This document shows, in pieces, positions 23,491 through 34,827 of a stretch of 64,000 bases of DNA. The notes under the pieces are model-generated. The model worked only from the letters and a program-made list of their open reading frames with translations. It was not told where the DNA came from and did no database searches. Each line of letters starts with the position of its first letter. Positions within the stretch are counted from its first letter, which is position 1. The position numbers and the translations under genes are program-made. Origin of the DNA: Struthidea cinerea (Eukaryota; Chordata; Aves; Passeriformes; Corcoracidae); contig VZTI01003262.1 in NCBI GenBank assembly GCA_013397865.1, forward strand, positions 248,001 to 312,000. Direction: 5' to 3'.

Positions 23491-23576
23491 GATGATGACA
23501 ACACTGTACCTTCTGCTCCTGATCCTCCAAGTCTTCTCTTGCGTGAGCGGGGCACAGGTTTCTGCTTTGATTCCAG
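23491..23576 (+). CDS. TAX1BP1: TAX1BP1 penultimate coding exon L
   Basis: The exon follows a strong acceptor (TTTTCAACAG) and reads DDDNTVPSAPDPPSLLLRER then GTGFCFDS, matching human ENVPTAPDPPSQHLR and GTGFCFDS. It is residues 513-540 of the partial product and stops after two bases of the next serine codon at CCAG|GTAGAT. It forms the proline-containing tether just before the zinc fingers. Confidence 0.95.
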
Positions 23577-24230
23577 GTAGATGTTATCTTTTATTGGTCT
23601 TTGAGGGCATGGAGAGGTTTCTGTATAACTACTCAAGGGTGGGGGTGGAGGTGAAAAGCTACCAAGCATTTTCAATGAATGTTTGGTTTACAATTAACTG
23701 GCAGAGAATATGCCATGAGACTGGGCAGGCTGTTCGTGCTATACCTTACATTGATGGAATTTGGACATTTTTTTTAGTAAATGAATGAATAACTTTTGTT
23801 TTTTCCCTTCTCTTGCCAACCTAATTGTGAACCTAAGTTTAGAGCTTTTATAAAGTGTTATGTTTGCTAAGAGCAAGCATTTATGAGCTTGCTCATAAGA
23901 GAGAGTGGTTTCCCATGAAACTGTTTGGCCATTAAGGCATTCAATAGATTTGTATTCAGTGGTAGCTGGAATAAGGTCAAAATTATGTTGCTTTTAAAAT
24001 GCCAGGTTATTTTGGAATTTGTGTGTAAAACTGCTCTGACTGTATCGAGTGCTTTTGGCAAAAACATTTAAATGAACTGGATGATACTTAGATACAAAGT
24101 CCACTCAAATTTAAGTTGGTAGTAAAGTTCTTAATGTTGGTGGCAGCAGGACCCTGCTTTTAGTTTGAATTAACAGAATAAGTAGAAATAAACTGTTCCC
24201 TTTTTTCTTTCTCTCCGCCTCCTCGTGAAG
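23577..24230 (+). other. TAX1BP1: Last TAX1BP1 intron
   Basis: This is a 654-bp AT-rich GT-AG intron ending in a long pyrimidine tract and GTGAAG. Open frames on either strand are unsupported and no repeat is recognised. Confidence 0.9.
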
Positions 24231-24432
24231 TTTTGATGTGCACAAGAAATGCCCTCTCTGCGACGTGATGTTTCCCCCGAACTACGACCAGAGCAAGTTT
24301 GAGGAGCACGTTGAGAGCCACTGGAAGGTGTGTCCCATGTGCAGCGAGCAGTTCCCGCCTGACTACGACCAGCAAGGCTTTGAGAGGCACGTCCAGACGC
24401 ACTTTGATCAGAACGTATTAAATTTTGATTAA
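24231..24432 (+). CDS. TAX1BP1: TAX1BP1 terminal coding exon M (two zinc fingers)
   Basis: The exon completes the split serine (AG|T) and encodes FDVHKKCPLCDVMFPPNYDQ, SKFEEHVESHWKVCPMCSEQ, FPPDYDQQGFERHVQTHFDQ and NVLNFD before TAA at 24430-24432. It is residues 541-607. Two C-x2-C...H-x3-H fingers are intact (CPLC with HVESH; CPMC with HVQTH). Each contains a PPxY motif (PPNY, PPDY), known in the family to bind WW-domain E3 ligases such as ITCH; the fingers also bind ubiquitin and MYO6. The only clear change from human in the second finger is G for V in QQGFERH. The exon is relatively rich in G and C compared with its introns. Confidence 0.98.
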
Positions 24433-24659
24433 ATACTTTGTTTTGCAGTGTAGCTTAAAACCCCAGCACTCTGAGTAGTCCGCCTCCGGAACAAAAGCAG
24501 TGCAGCTTTCTGTAACAGTGCAAACTTCTGATTAAAAGCTCATGTACTCTAATGGGAGCCGTGGCTCTAAGCTGCTATGGGGTTATTTCCTCTCTCTGCC
24601 CAACATTGTACTAAGGAGACTCACAGCCCCCCACCTTGTTGTGTATGTAGCTATTTATT

Positions 24660-24698
24660 CCCCTACTTAGTGGAATTTCTTCCCCTACTTAGTGGAAT
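24660..24698 (+). repeat. 22-bp tandem duplication in the TAX1BP1 3' UTR
   Basis: CCCCTACTTAGTGGAAT occurs at 24660-24676 and again at 24682-24698, separated by TTCTT, giving a period of 22. Complete identity of the 17-bp copies suggests a recent slippage duplication. Confidence 0.9.
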
Positions 24699-25354
24699 GC
24701 CTAAGGACACAGGAATGACTAAGCCTCAGAAAAAAGGAGACTGGCTTCATGATGTTCTTCAGCTACATTTAAAAAAGGTCACCAAAACACCTGTGGTTTC
24801 TCTTAACATTGACAACTGAGGCATAATGAAAACTGTAATAAGCAGGTGTTTCTCCTAGCAAATCCATGTAGTTTTTCTCTGAGTAACACTTAAATGGGAA
24901 AGTTCCATTACTTACCCTATGAAAATATAGTTTTCTAGTACATTTCTGAGATGTAGGTGCATGTACTGTGAGATTCCAGGCTTGCAACAAAAGGAATGAC
25001 AAATACTTCAGTTTCACATCTAGAATGTTTGCCTTAAGGGGTAACGTTAAATGAGGTACGTTATACTTAAAGGCAGTGGTTTTGAGTTGAAAGAAACTGC
25101 TGTGCTTAAATGCCTAAAAGTAATTGTTTAAAAAAGTCATTGCCATTATGTTGCAGTTTTATTCAGTAGAAAATATTGTTCTATTTTCTCAACAGTGGAT
25201 TGTGTTCCTTTTGGCTTTTAAAACCTTTTGCGTTTTAACTTTATGTATTTCTTTCCAATAAGTAAAAATACGTGTGTATATCTAAACATTTTATATTTAC
25301 TTTAACTGTATTAAGTAAATTTGCTTCCCACTTGTTGTACAGTAGTCTTGTTAC

Positions 25355-25360
25355 ATTAAA
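25355..25360 (+). terminator. TAX1BP1: Candidate proximal poly(A) signal of TAX1BP1
   Basis: ATTAAA is followed 20-35 bases later by a GT/T-rich element, the usual layout of a vertebrate cleavage site. A second ATTAAA occurs shortly after, near 25416. Confidence 0.5.
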
Positions 25361-25843
25361 AGCAGAATTATTCATGGAGTCAGTGGTCTGTTTTTCCTGC
25401 TGCTCACTTTGAAATTAAACAGATTGTAGATTTTACTTAGGAGTGAATGATGACTCAGCATTGTATGACAGAGACGGGGTTGTTCCTCACATCTATTTAT
25501 GTTCTTTCTTTGAGAGGGAGACTCTGGGATTAAGGCTTGGAGTAGCTTCTGTGGTCTGCAGTTCCCTCATGAACATCTGCAATATCCAGTTAATGCAGGA
25601 GTTACTAAAAACTGCATGATGTGGATGAATTGCCTTGTCCTGGGCAGCAGCAACTCAATGCGCCTGTGCCACTTGCAGTCTAAAAGATTTTTGTAACTGG
25701 GAGGTTCATATCAAGAGGTGGCCTGAGGTAAAGCATGGAAGTACTGAAAGCGCATTTTTTGCCAAGTTTCTTTTCTTACTGTAACTCAACAGCAGATGAA
25801 AACAGTTAGAACAGGCTCCAAGAGTTTGATGATACCAACGTAA

Positions 25844-25853
25844 AATAAATAAA
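25844..25853 (+). terminator. TAX1BP1: Candidate distal poly(A) signals of TAX1BP1
   Basis: Two overlapping AATAAA hexamers (25844-25849 and 25848-25853) form AATAAATAAA. Canonical hexamers favour use, but the downstream sequence is only weakly GT-rich. Use would bring the transcript end to within tens of bases of the predicted JAZF1 end. Confidence 0.45.
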
Positions 25854-25911
25854 AGACTATCCACAACCCAAGAACTTAACTCTTTAGGTCAGGAATGAAG
25901 AAAGAGCAGTC

Positions 25912-28074
25912 TTTTTAGGTCAGAGGCAGTTTATTTTAAATGTGATTTGATTTACATTTATAAGCAGCTTTCCTGACAGGAATTCTTTAAGTTGCCTTCA
26001 GTTCTAAAACAAACCTCTGTCACTTTCAAACTTAAAGTACTTTGTCCCCAACAAAACATATGAAAATATAATTTAAAGCACACTTTTCACAGACACAGTA
26101 CAATACATTCACTATACACAGTATAACAAAATAGTCCCATCTTTACCTGTTTAATAATACTGTCACAATGAATAGGTAAATAGAAACTGGAGTTTCATTT
26201 TTATAGTTGAAAAGAATTTACATGCAACAATGACGTTTTACAACTGTTTAGCTGTTGAACGAACTCGCCCAGCCTGTAGTTCTTGCACTAGGAGCAGAGC
26301 CAAAATGTGTTTGTTGGCCAGATCTGTTGCCAAAGCTGCAGAAGGTGGGAAGTGGCCACCTGGGGCCTTGTGTGTACCAGTAACTCTCATGTCTGGATCA
26401 TCCTCTAAACCCGGCTGTCACGGTCACCTCTCTGGGAGCTGAGAGAGGGATGTTTCGCTTCACTGCGGCTGTTCTAAACCCTTGCTCGTTAGGATGATTC
26501 TTACGTGTTTTAATGAGATTTTTACTCTGCTGGAGAATAGGTAATTGTCATCCTTACAAAGTTTTCCTTTTAAGCTTTGGAAACAAAATAGGGAAAGCTC
26601 ATTCCTCCTTTATGTGAGCTTTCTTTTGCACTTTAAAGAACAGGAACCAAGCCAAGGCGATGACTGTGTTAACACTGGGAGTTCCTCCCTCACCCTTGCT
26701 GGGCAAAGGAGTGTTCAGGCCGGGGCTGGTGGAGGGTGCCCACCTCTGCTCCCAGCCAGCTGAACTCCAGGAATAGCACTTGTGAGAAGAATGCTCAAGG
26801 CAGGATGGCAAGCAACAAATGTTCAGGTATGGTCCAGACACGAAGCGCTCTCATGTTGGCTTTTAAGTCAGTCTCCGACCACCTGCTGCAAGAAGCACTT
26901 AATCTTCAATAAGGCTCAAATGTCATATTTCAGCAAAATTAATTGTAAAGCTAAACAGACACTTCCAAATGGAATGTGGTGACCTACAATGAGAAGCAAA
27001 AAATGCACAAAGAAAAATCTCAAAACACAATGAATGTGAGGGAGAGGCATTAGAACTCCCTCAGCACAACTAACGGACCGCCTTAAACCATGCGCTGAAT
27101 TTCTCATTTTTATTTGCAACCGCAGCACATGCTTGTACAGTAGTTGCAAGAATTGGCAACACATAAAACATTAAATCTGTTGGCAATAGAGAACTACAAA
27201 GTGCTTCAAAACTTCATCTGAGATGAAGATAATTGTTTCTCACACACACATAAATTTGCACTTAAGTATTTCCAAGTGTCTTTCTAACAGTTCAGGGGTA
27301 AATATTTAGTTGGACTGGGATATTGGTCCTCAAAAGTTTGATGGGCATGAACGTAATATGACATCTTGTACAGAGAAAAAAATGTAATTGCTAACACTAA
27401 AGTGATTGTTTACTAGTTCGAATGGCAAGGTTTTCAGCATTTCAAAAGGGAGAAAAAAAAAAAAGATTTGCAAGATAATATAAAATACAGCAAGCACACC
27501 TTTTTATGTATGTTATTTAAGTATGAAAATACTTTTAGCATATTATGTTAAACATTCTTTCTTATTTATATTTCCATTACCTAAAAGACTTGCTACTCCA
27601 CTGATAACTCCGTTATGTAAGGCATGTTAACTATAGTTTGACGAGGGCGGTACTGTTTTGGTTTTGCACACACATTGACAGATGCATCGAAAGTCTTCAT
27701 CACGTTACAATCTTGAAAGGATGTCAGTGCCAAGCTCTCCTCCTCGCGCTCCTGTCCCACACGTCAGTACAACTAAATACGCAATGTCCCCCTAGTTCCT
27801 TTTTTTGTTTTTTTTTGGAGAAAAATGTTCTGAAGAACCTATAGCTTTTATAGCACCTTATCTCAAAGTAATGAAAATGGGTATGATGATAACATGTGCA
27901 AATGTACAAAATCATTAACTCTACAAAGATACATCATTCCAAAATTACAGAAAATTTTAAAGCATGCATTTAATTTTTTTAAAGGGTTGCTGAGTGCTTC
28001 CCCTGAAAAAGGTGGCTGTTCTCAAAATCAGCAACTGCTGGTGAGGATTTCTTGGCACATTTGTGACCAGCATG
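25912..28074 (-). other. JAZF1: JAZF1 3' UTR
   Basis: About 2.1 kb separates the stop codon from a canonical AATAAA on the - strand (25930-25935), a length like that I recall for the human mRNA. It is AT-rich, with a poly-purine tract near 27450 and a short CA run near 27240. An internal AATAAA on the - strand at 27109-27114 could support a shorter isoform. Open frames on either strand within it are considered chance. Confidence 0.7.
25930..25935 (-). terminator. JAZF1: Probable JAZF1 poly(A) signal
   Basis: TTTATT on the + strand is AATAAA on the - strand. It is the last canonical - strand hexamer before sequence assigned to TAX1BP1. Cleavage would be expected at about 25,905-25,915. Confidence 0.6.
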
Positions 28075-28251
28075 TTATTGCTGCATCTTCCTGATGATCT
28101 CAGCAGACACGGGGGGATGGAAATTGATTGTGTGGTGCCGCAGGCCCTGAGCTGTCTTGTAACTCTTTCCACAGCGACATTTGAATGGTTTGCGTACGCG
28201 GATTTGTGTTCTGTGGCCGTTCTTGGCGTGGTACTTGATACCGTTCACATT
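28075..28251 (-). CDS. JAZF1: JAZF1 terminal coding exon (zinc fingers)
   Basis: On the - strand the exon starts in phase 0 after CCCTCACAG and reads NVNGIKYHAKNGHRTQIRVR, KPFKCRCGKSYKTAQGLRHH and TINFHPPVSAEIIRKMQQ, then TAA (28077-28075). It is 58 codons plus stop and, as far as I recall, identical to human. It supplies the H-x4-H half (HAKNGH) of the finger whose cysteines are in the preceding exon, and a further finger with a CxC pair (CRC) and histidines in GLRHHTINFH. The longest antisense frames over this exon are shadows. Confidence 0.98.
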   Translation of the reverse strand, partial: NVNGIKYHAKNGHRTQIRVRKPFKCRCGKSYKTAQGLRHHTINFHPPVSAEIIRKMQQ

Positions 28252-31200
28252 CTGTGAGGGAGAAGGGAAAATGTCAATGCTCAGCTGGGCTGACGCGGGC
28301 TCTGCTTCCAGTTCAAAACTGAAAATGGATCAGCGTTATGAACAAGATCCTGTAAATCGCCACGAGCTCCCGCTGGGTGTTACACGTGGGCTGTGCTCCC
28401 AAGGTACCAGGTGGGACAAGGAGAATAATCTGTGTACTTCTCAAAACTCACCTACCTGGGTAATCCTGATTTTTATCTCCCAATGTACATCACTTCCCAA
28501 AGAATACCATTTAATGGGCTCACACATGGGCTCACACTCTTTGCATACTGACATCTTTTTCATATACCACTGACAAATCTTTTTCAGAGGTTCATTTACA
28601 AGCAAACAAAGAATTGGCATGAAGACTCGAGTCACACCTCTTTAAAGAGCTGAGACTCCCCCCATGGTGGGTCTGTTCTGTTTTGTGTCATTGTTTCTAG
28701 TTACATCTTTAAGATCCAGCAAATTCTGATCGTTTACACATTGCCTCCAAAGAATTAACTGCAGGGAATGCTTAACTCAAAGACTTACACAGGACACTTA
28801 AAAAATAATCCAGAGAAGCTCTCTTCAAAACAGCTATTGTTTGGGAATACTCCACAGCTAAAACTGGAGAGCTGATCCCCACGAGTGCAAAACAGCAACA
28901 CAACACACACCCCATTACACTGGCAAGGGCAGGAAACAGGCCACACTTCTGCCACGTCAACCAAAAACCTTACTAAACATAAAGTAATTCCCCTGTCTTC
29001 CTTTACACGTATTTCTGGCAAAAATGGAAGAAGCTGTTGTGATCTCAGCAGCTGTTGGGATACTGTTCTATGTAGTATACTGGAGTCTCTGATCTGCTCC
29101 CACTAAAAGAGCTTGGATTTTTGGATGAGTAAGCAAAGGCATACTGTCTTTCATTTGAGCTTCTCCAAGGATGAAACCGAGGAAGATAGCATTTGTGACA
29201 AAAAGAGACAGTTCCAAGGCTCTCCTGTGTTCTCTCTAAAGTTTTCAGATATGTATCTCAGTATTTTTTTAAAGATTTAAAAAAAAAGAAAAGCTAAAAA
29301 GCTAAAATCAACTAACAGCCTGGGTATTAAACAACCCACTCAATTAGGTTTTAGGGATTTTGTCATTGCTGAACCACTGCCTGGTGTTACTCGTAACAGA
29401 AAGCCCTCCTGGCTCTTTAAACAAATTTTATCAATGTGTAGCTTACAGTAAGTGGAAGCTCCAGCTTGGAACTCACAGAAAAACAGCCTCAAATTTCCAC
29501 CCTGGAAAAGGGGTGCAAGACTGCAAGCAACTGCTCTGCCCACCGACTCATGTTCCTCTCCTCCAGAGCATCCAGGCACTGAATCCTCACCTGAAGTTGC
29601 AAATCCAGCCTCTGAATTGTCCTTTATACCCTTAAAAATGCTGGACAACCCCTGCATAGCTGTCTCCTGAGATGTGGGAGCTGAGAATCCCCCATCTCCA
29701 ACACCAACCAGACAGGAACATGAGGGCAGGGTTTGTCTGGCTGAAGAGCACTCAGAGGAGGCAGAAACCTGTACCACCTCAACGCCAAAAGCACATCAGA
29801 GCTACACATCAGCCTCAAGAGAAGTCAAGTGAATTCTCTGCAAGTAATCTGAGATCCTGGGGCAGCTTTTGGATCATCTTGCACATAGTTTCAACCTCCA
29901 GCACCCACAGAACTGTTGGGGTGTAGGGGCCGGGACTGCCACTGGATGGTACGAGGACTTCGTAAGGCATCTGTCATCATCTGTGTACCTTTAAGGACCT
30001 GTGCCTTCAAAAGAGGGGAAGATCTGGGGGTGACCTGCTAAACTTTTGCTACTGCAGTGAAATGTTAAAAACAAGCCCTGTTATCTATAATAACAATATT
30101 TTCCTAACAAAAACCTGTTCCTGTTCAAACTTTTAATTTTTCTAAGAAACTACTACTAGATACTTTTGAGCTACTGTCACTTTGCTACAGATGGCGTAAA
30201 TCTGCAATCACAAATGCCCTCACTATGCCATGCCAGTGGTACGCTTCTCCTGATCCAGATTTTTTAATGATCCATCAGCCCCAGTACACCCCATGCTTTG
30301 GTGAAGGGAGGGAAAGTATTTTCAGGCAGAAAAATTTAAGGAGATTCTAAAGCAGAAACCTACGTGGGATGAATTGGGCCATGGAAGGTTTGAAAAACAG
30401 TAACCACGCAGAGCATGAGGAGCTTGTGTAATGTGAAATTTGACCTGTACTTCTGTCTAAAAGGAAACTGTTGTTAGAATTACAGTGACTCTTCGGCACT
30501 TTTTCCACTGCTGCAATGTAAACACTTTGTTGTACGTCTGGGCTGAGTTTGCTGAGGTACAGCAAAAGCCACGGCCAAACTCGTACATCACTTTTATTGC
30601 TCTGGTTACTTAGGTTGCTCACTATTTACTCTCACAGATGATTGAGGAAGAAGATGGCAGTAGAGAAGGGCACTCTAAAAATCTTGAACAGGAGGAAGCA
30701 ATTATTAACCTGGGACCAGATCAGGAGGCGATAGAGAAGTTTAGACTGGCACTACCTGGTTTGCACGGACACAAAGGCTCTTGTTGGGCAGGGCCCCTTT
30801 TGCACGGCAGGACTCAAAAAGGCACCACACTGCAGTGAACTTGGCAGCCCCACTTCAAGCAGGAAAAGACACCTCAAAAGGATGGTTTGAGAGATTTCTT
30901 CTTTCAGCCTTGGACATTCATACATGTTTTTGTACTCTTGGCTCTTCCTCCTGAAGTTTTCTTTGTGGGTCTGGTTCCTCTGTTCAACTTGCAAGCTCTG
31001 GCTTGCTCCTTTCTTTCAAGTAAATTCCCTTGTTTCCCTCTCACTTCAGTATTCTCCTTCCCTAAGCTCTGCTGGGTCTCACCACTTGTAGGTCAGCCTT
31101 CCTGGGGGTTTGTGCCCCCTGACAGGACCCTCATCCTTTCACCGGCCAGACAGAGGAGCCCAATGCCTCGGCAGCCTTGGAAGGTTTCACTTCTCCTCTT

Positions 31201-32629
31201 GCCCAAGGCCAAAGAAAAGTCATGGATATAAGCTACATTCTGTATGCATTGAAATCTATTATTCTTTTTATTACTAAATTTGCACAAACTAGAAAATTTA
31301 GGACAAATACTCTAAGGTTTTCTCTATGCTAGCATATATGCATTATTTCTGGGGTTTGTTGTATCTGCTGTGTCTCAAACTTCATTTGCTCTTTGCATGT
31401 TGCCTGAGTAAGTTTGTCTACATCTTATATGCATTTTCCATGTCCTTCTCCAGAGCTAGAGACCACTCAGGGGGTATTGAATAAAAGGAAAACTAATCAA
31501 CACCTTCATAAATCCCCATTTTAGCTCCTACAGGTGGTATTTTGCAAAGCACATTAACTGCCTGATATCCGTACACTGCTGGGCAGGGCACCTGAATTTG
31601 GATGTAAATCCAAAGTCTGGTGAGGGTGAACTCGACAGAAAAAAGGATAATACCTTTGGGTTCCTTTGAATCACATAGATGATTTTCTAAAAATCAAATT
31701 TCAGGCATCAAAGATGAATTGCAGGAAGAAAAAAATGTCCATAAATGGAAAACTATAAAGTAATTATAACTTCATTTCTAGCTCAGTAAGCATAATTAGA
31801 GAAGAAAGCAAGCTTCAGAACTTCAAAGACTTGTGTTTAAAGTATCTAGAAGTCAGTGTGTTTCAGGTTCATTTAGATGTTTCTGACCGTCCCACAAAGA
31901 AATTTACGTGTAATTTAAAGAAAAATATTTCCCCTAGGATCTGTGGCTTCTCAAGAAAATCTATGTCATATTATACACTGTACCAATACATATTATAAGC
32001 AAACAATTTTTAAAAATAAAGTTCCTGAAGAACAACAAAATGCTTATGACTATTTGCACTGCCTATGGGAAAGCGCCAGGAGACAGCAGCTGGGCAGGAG
32101 GCCAGCAGGGGCTCCTGATACACATCTGGGCTTGTGTATAAACATGTTCTCCTTATAGTTTCCATTGTCTGCCCCAGCCCATTCCTTGGGAGTATTTGTT
32201 GTACTCATTCCTGTCTTATTTACCTTTTCATAATGACTTTTCAGTGCAGAGGCCATCTCTTATCCTTGAACATTGTTTGCAAAAAGCTGCCCCATCCCTA
32301 CTGGGTCCTTTAAGCACAACTGTAATACAAATAAAATCTCTAAAAATACCATTCTGCTTCTCAAACTTACGTCACCTAAGGCCAGACAAAAGAAAACTGT
32401 GTATATCCTCCTTTCCTCCTTGCTCCCTAAAGGAATGCATCCTTTCTCAGCCGTAAAGTGAGCCTGGCAGTTACTGTATGTGCATGTCTCTGTTCCTGTT
32501 TGGAGCACTATAATTGTTTTACAGTCCTGACTGTGATTATCCAAGTACCCACCAGAAAATCCCAGGGCTTTGATCACAGGACTCCCTACCCAGACTCTGC
32601 AAATAATTCGTCATTCGAGTGGGTTAAGC

Positions 32630-32780
32630 AGAAGGAAGATAAAGAGGAAAACAAGAAACACAGCTGACACAAAGCTAAAAGGAAGGAAACAAAGATAAAA
32701 ATGCAAAAAGAAAAAAAATAGGCTGAAAATAAAAAAGGGAGGAAACAGAGCCCAGAGAAAAGAGAATGAGGTGAGGCAGA
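32630..32780 (+). repeat. Purine-rich low-complexity tract
   Basis: About 150 bases are dominated by A and G on the + strand (GAAGGAAGATAAAGAGG, AAAAAGGGAGGAAACAGAG). It is an irregular, non-tandem tract in a JAZF1 intron. A + strand open frame ending at its edge (32458-32667) is not supported as a gene. Confidence 0.7.
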
Positions 32781-34359
32781 ATTTAAGGAAATGTGTTTTC
32801 CTATCAGGCCTAAACAGAGGTGAGTCTCTTAGGAGAATACGGTACTTTTTATTTGCTGCTGCTCCCTGTCAGCCCCTCTAAGGGTCATTAATTTGTTCCC
32901 CTGGCTGCTCTACCATTAATGGTGTACAAGATACCCCTTATAGACAGTCCTCATGCATTTGAGATGAAGGTAGTGAGATAGCAGAAGCAGGCACAAACAG
33001 CTTGCTCATTTGGGCAATAAAAAGACAGAGGGCTGGCAGTCAAACAGAGAACAGACAGGATACAGCAAATTACAGGGTTCTCCTTCCAGCCTTTGCCATT
33101 AAGTGAACGTTTTCTTCAATGCATAGATGCCCTCTGGGCACAATCACCATGGCTTGTTTGCTTCCTGAGCTAGGGATTTAGCTTTTTATACCATACCCTC
33201 TGTCTGGCACAGCTCCTGCCACACGCAAGGAAAGTACCGATCTTCAATTATGTGAGTTTATCTGCAAAGTAATACTTGAAAGTAGTCCAAAACCATCTTT
33301 CCCCGTGCCCTGGCCCTGGAGATGGTGTTCAGTTTTTCCTGTAACTGGAGAATAAACACTACATAGTTCAGGATAATCTCAGCAAAAAGACTTGTATGTC
33401 ACTAAGAAAACAGCACACTGCTTCCTTGTCCATGTTTTACAAAATAGTGTTGTCAGGGTCAAGTGGTCTGTACAGGAACCTGAGTCTTGTGATTTGCTGC
33501 TGTGGGAGCTGCTGCAGCATCACTGAAACAGATTTTCATCCACCACATGGTTTCATGCACAGTTTCTCCATTCTTGCCACAACTGTTTTACCTCAAATGC
33601 TATTGGCCTTCCTATATTTCTATTTCATATTTCTGTTCTCTTTTAAGTCCCTGCTTATCAGTTATTTAAAGGAAAAGCCATAAAATACAACTAGTGAAAA
33701 ACCAAGCCAGCCACCATGGTTTTTCTAGGGTGTAGGGTCAGCGGCTGGATTTTCCAGTAGTTCATGCAAAAACTTTAGAAAACGACTTAGAGGAAGTGTG
33801 CCAACACGCTACTTCCATTCCCAAACGTGAGTGGTTAAAGAATACCATACTGAAGGGCAAGATGTTCAACACAATTTCATCTGTCTCTGCACCGATGCAC
33901 GTGAAGCAACACTCCTGTAACAACCTGGCAAGTTCTGCATCGGCCAGCTCAAGGTTCCAGTTTAGAAATGCTTCACTCACATAAAGAGACAAAAATTTCT
34001 CATGATGGAGAGCAATTCAAGAGTGGGGTGGGGGGGCCAGGGAATTGTTTCCCAGGTGTCACGCAGAGGGATGCAAGCCCTGCACGTGTGGACACTGACA
34101 GCTGTGCAGGCAGGTCACGGGAACTCAGACCCAGGACAGAACGATGCCAGAACTTCTCTAACACTCAGCCTTCCCAAAGTGAATTCTGACCTGCACGATG
34201 TTAACCACGACATTCTGCACACCATCTTTATCAGAAAATGCACCCTGGGCACCGTCTCACTAAAGAGGAGGTGGTATCTCTAGTAGTTAAGCAGAAGGAA
34301 TTCTTTCTGGCACAGACGGACAGAAGCTTTTTATTTCATGTTTCTGAAAGGGACCCAAG

Positions 34360-34393
34360 AGATTATTTTGCTTGCAGTAAAAGATTATTTTGC
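34360..34393. repeat. Short direct repeat, 22-bp period
   Basis: AGATTATTTTGC occurs at 34360-34371 and 34382-34393. It is a small slippage-type duplication in a JAZF1 intron. Confidence 0.8.
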
Positions 34394-34657
34394 TCCTGCA
34401 TTCTGCAGTCAATTTGTCTAAATAATAGAAAGCTCGTTAAAATGTGCATAGCGAAAGAGTTGCTATATGTAATCTCTCTTGACAGACAAGACAACCCTTG
34501 TAAAACTGATAAACTTGGCTTTGCTTGAGAGGAAACCAGTGCTAAAATATCACAAAAATAATTGTGAAAAGTCTATTAAATGAGAATACTGCAAACTGAT
34601 TTTAGAGGCTTCCCTCACCACCAGCAGGAAATGAGGTAGGTCTGCACCGCTACTTAC

Positions 34658-34827
34658 CTTATACCTTTTTTTACATCCAGGAACAGGACAGGCAAAAGGT
34701 TTCTCATCCCCTCCGTTCATGCACATTGAACTAAGGATAGCTTCAGAGCTGATAGCACTTTCTGTAGTCCAGGACTCATCACTGTCTGATTCTTCATAGT
34801 CTACTTCCTCCTCATCATATTCACTAC
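34658..34827 (-). CDS. JAZF1: JAZF1 penultimate coding exon (acidic region and first half of a zinc finger)
   Basis: On the - strand the exon follows TTTTCTAG, completes a glycine codon (G|GT), and reads SEYDEEEVDYEESDSDESW, TTESAISSEAILSSMCMNGG and DEKPFACPVPGCKKRYK, with donor AAG|GTAAGT. It contains an acidic, serine-rich segment followed by the C-x4-C (CPVPGC) of a C2H2 finger completed in the next exon. The only change I notice against human is D for E in GGDEKPFAC. The open frame extends upstream to a methionine at 34888, but that part is intron. Confidence 0.98.

Larger units (their letters stand above)
1..25380 (+). other. TAX1BP1: TAX1BP1 gene, 3' portion (13 coding exons plus 3' UTR)
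   Basis: This is the gene-level span; the 5' exons lie upstream of the window. Thirteen exons between 2170 and 24432 sum to 1,824 nt, exactly 608 codons including stop, and every junction is phase-compatible, which strongly supports the model. The translated pieces follow human TAX1BP1 in order: coiled-coil segments, a proline-containing linker, then paired zinc fingers ending in NVLNFD. The family acts in the cytoplasm as a selective autophagy receptor (ubiquitin, MYO6 and ATG8-protein binding) and as an adaptor bringing A20 and ITCH to signalling complexes to dampen NF-kB signalling. The N-terminal SKICH domain and LC3-interacting region are not in the window. The 3' end at about 25,380 is inferred from an ATTAAA signal. 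Confidence 0.95.
24433..25380 (+). other. TAX1BP1: TAX1BP1 3' UTR (proximal end inferred)
   Basis: AT-rich sequence follows the stop codon, with no exon or splice evidence. An ATTAAA at 25355-25360 followed by a GT-rich stretch (CAGTGGTCTGTTTTTCC, from 25381) is the best proximal poly(A) candidate. A 22-bp tandem duplication lies at 24660-24698. The UTR may extend to about 25,870 if the AATAAA pair at 25844-25853 is used. Short open frames here are not genes. Confidence 0.7.
28252..34657 (-). other. JAZF1: JAZF1 intron between the last two exons
   Basis: This 6.4-kb GT-AG intron has a donor GTAAGT and acceptor CTCACAG on the - strand. A patch at about 29,340-31,240 is richer in G and C and carries longer open frames (for example 29340-29777 on the - strand, 145 residues), but none resembles a known protein. 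A purine-rich tract lies at about 32,630-32,780. No mobile element is identified with confidence. Confidence 0.85.

Noticed and set aside
28181..28573. A 130-residue + strand open frame across the JAZF1 last exon.
   Set aside because: It is the antisense shadow of the conserved zinc-finger exon and adjoining intron.
29340..29777. A 145-residue - strand open frame in a JAZF1 intron.
   Set aside because: No family similarity, no splice or promoter evidence, and several overlapping frames on the other strand suggest simple compositional effects.
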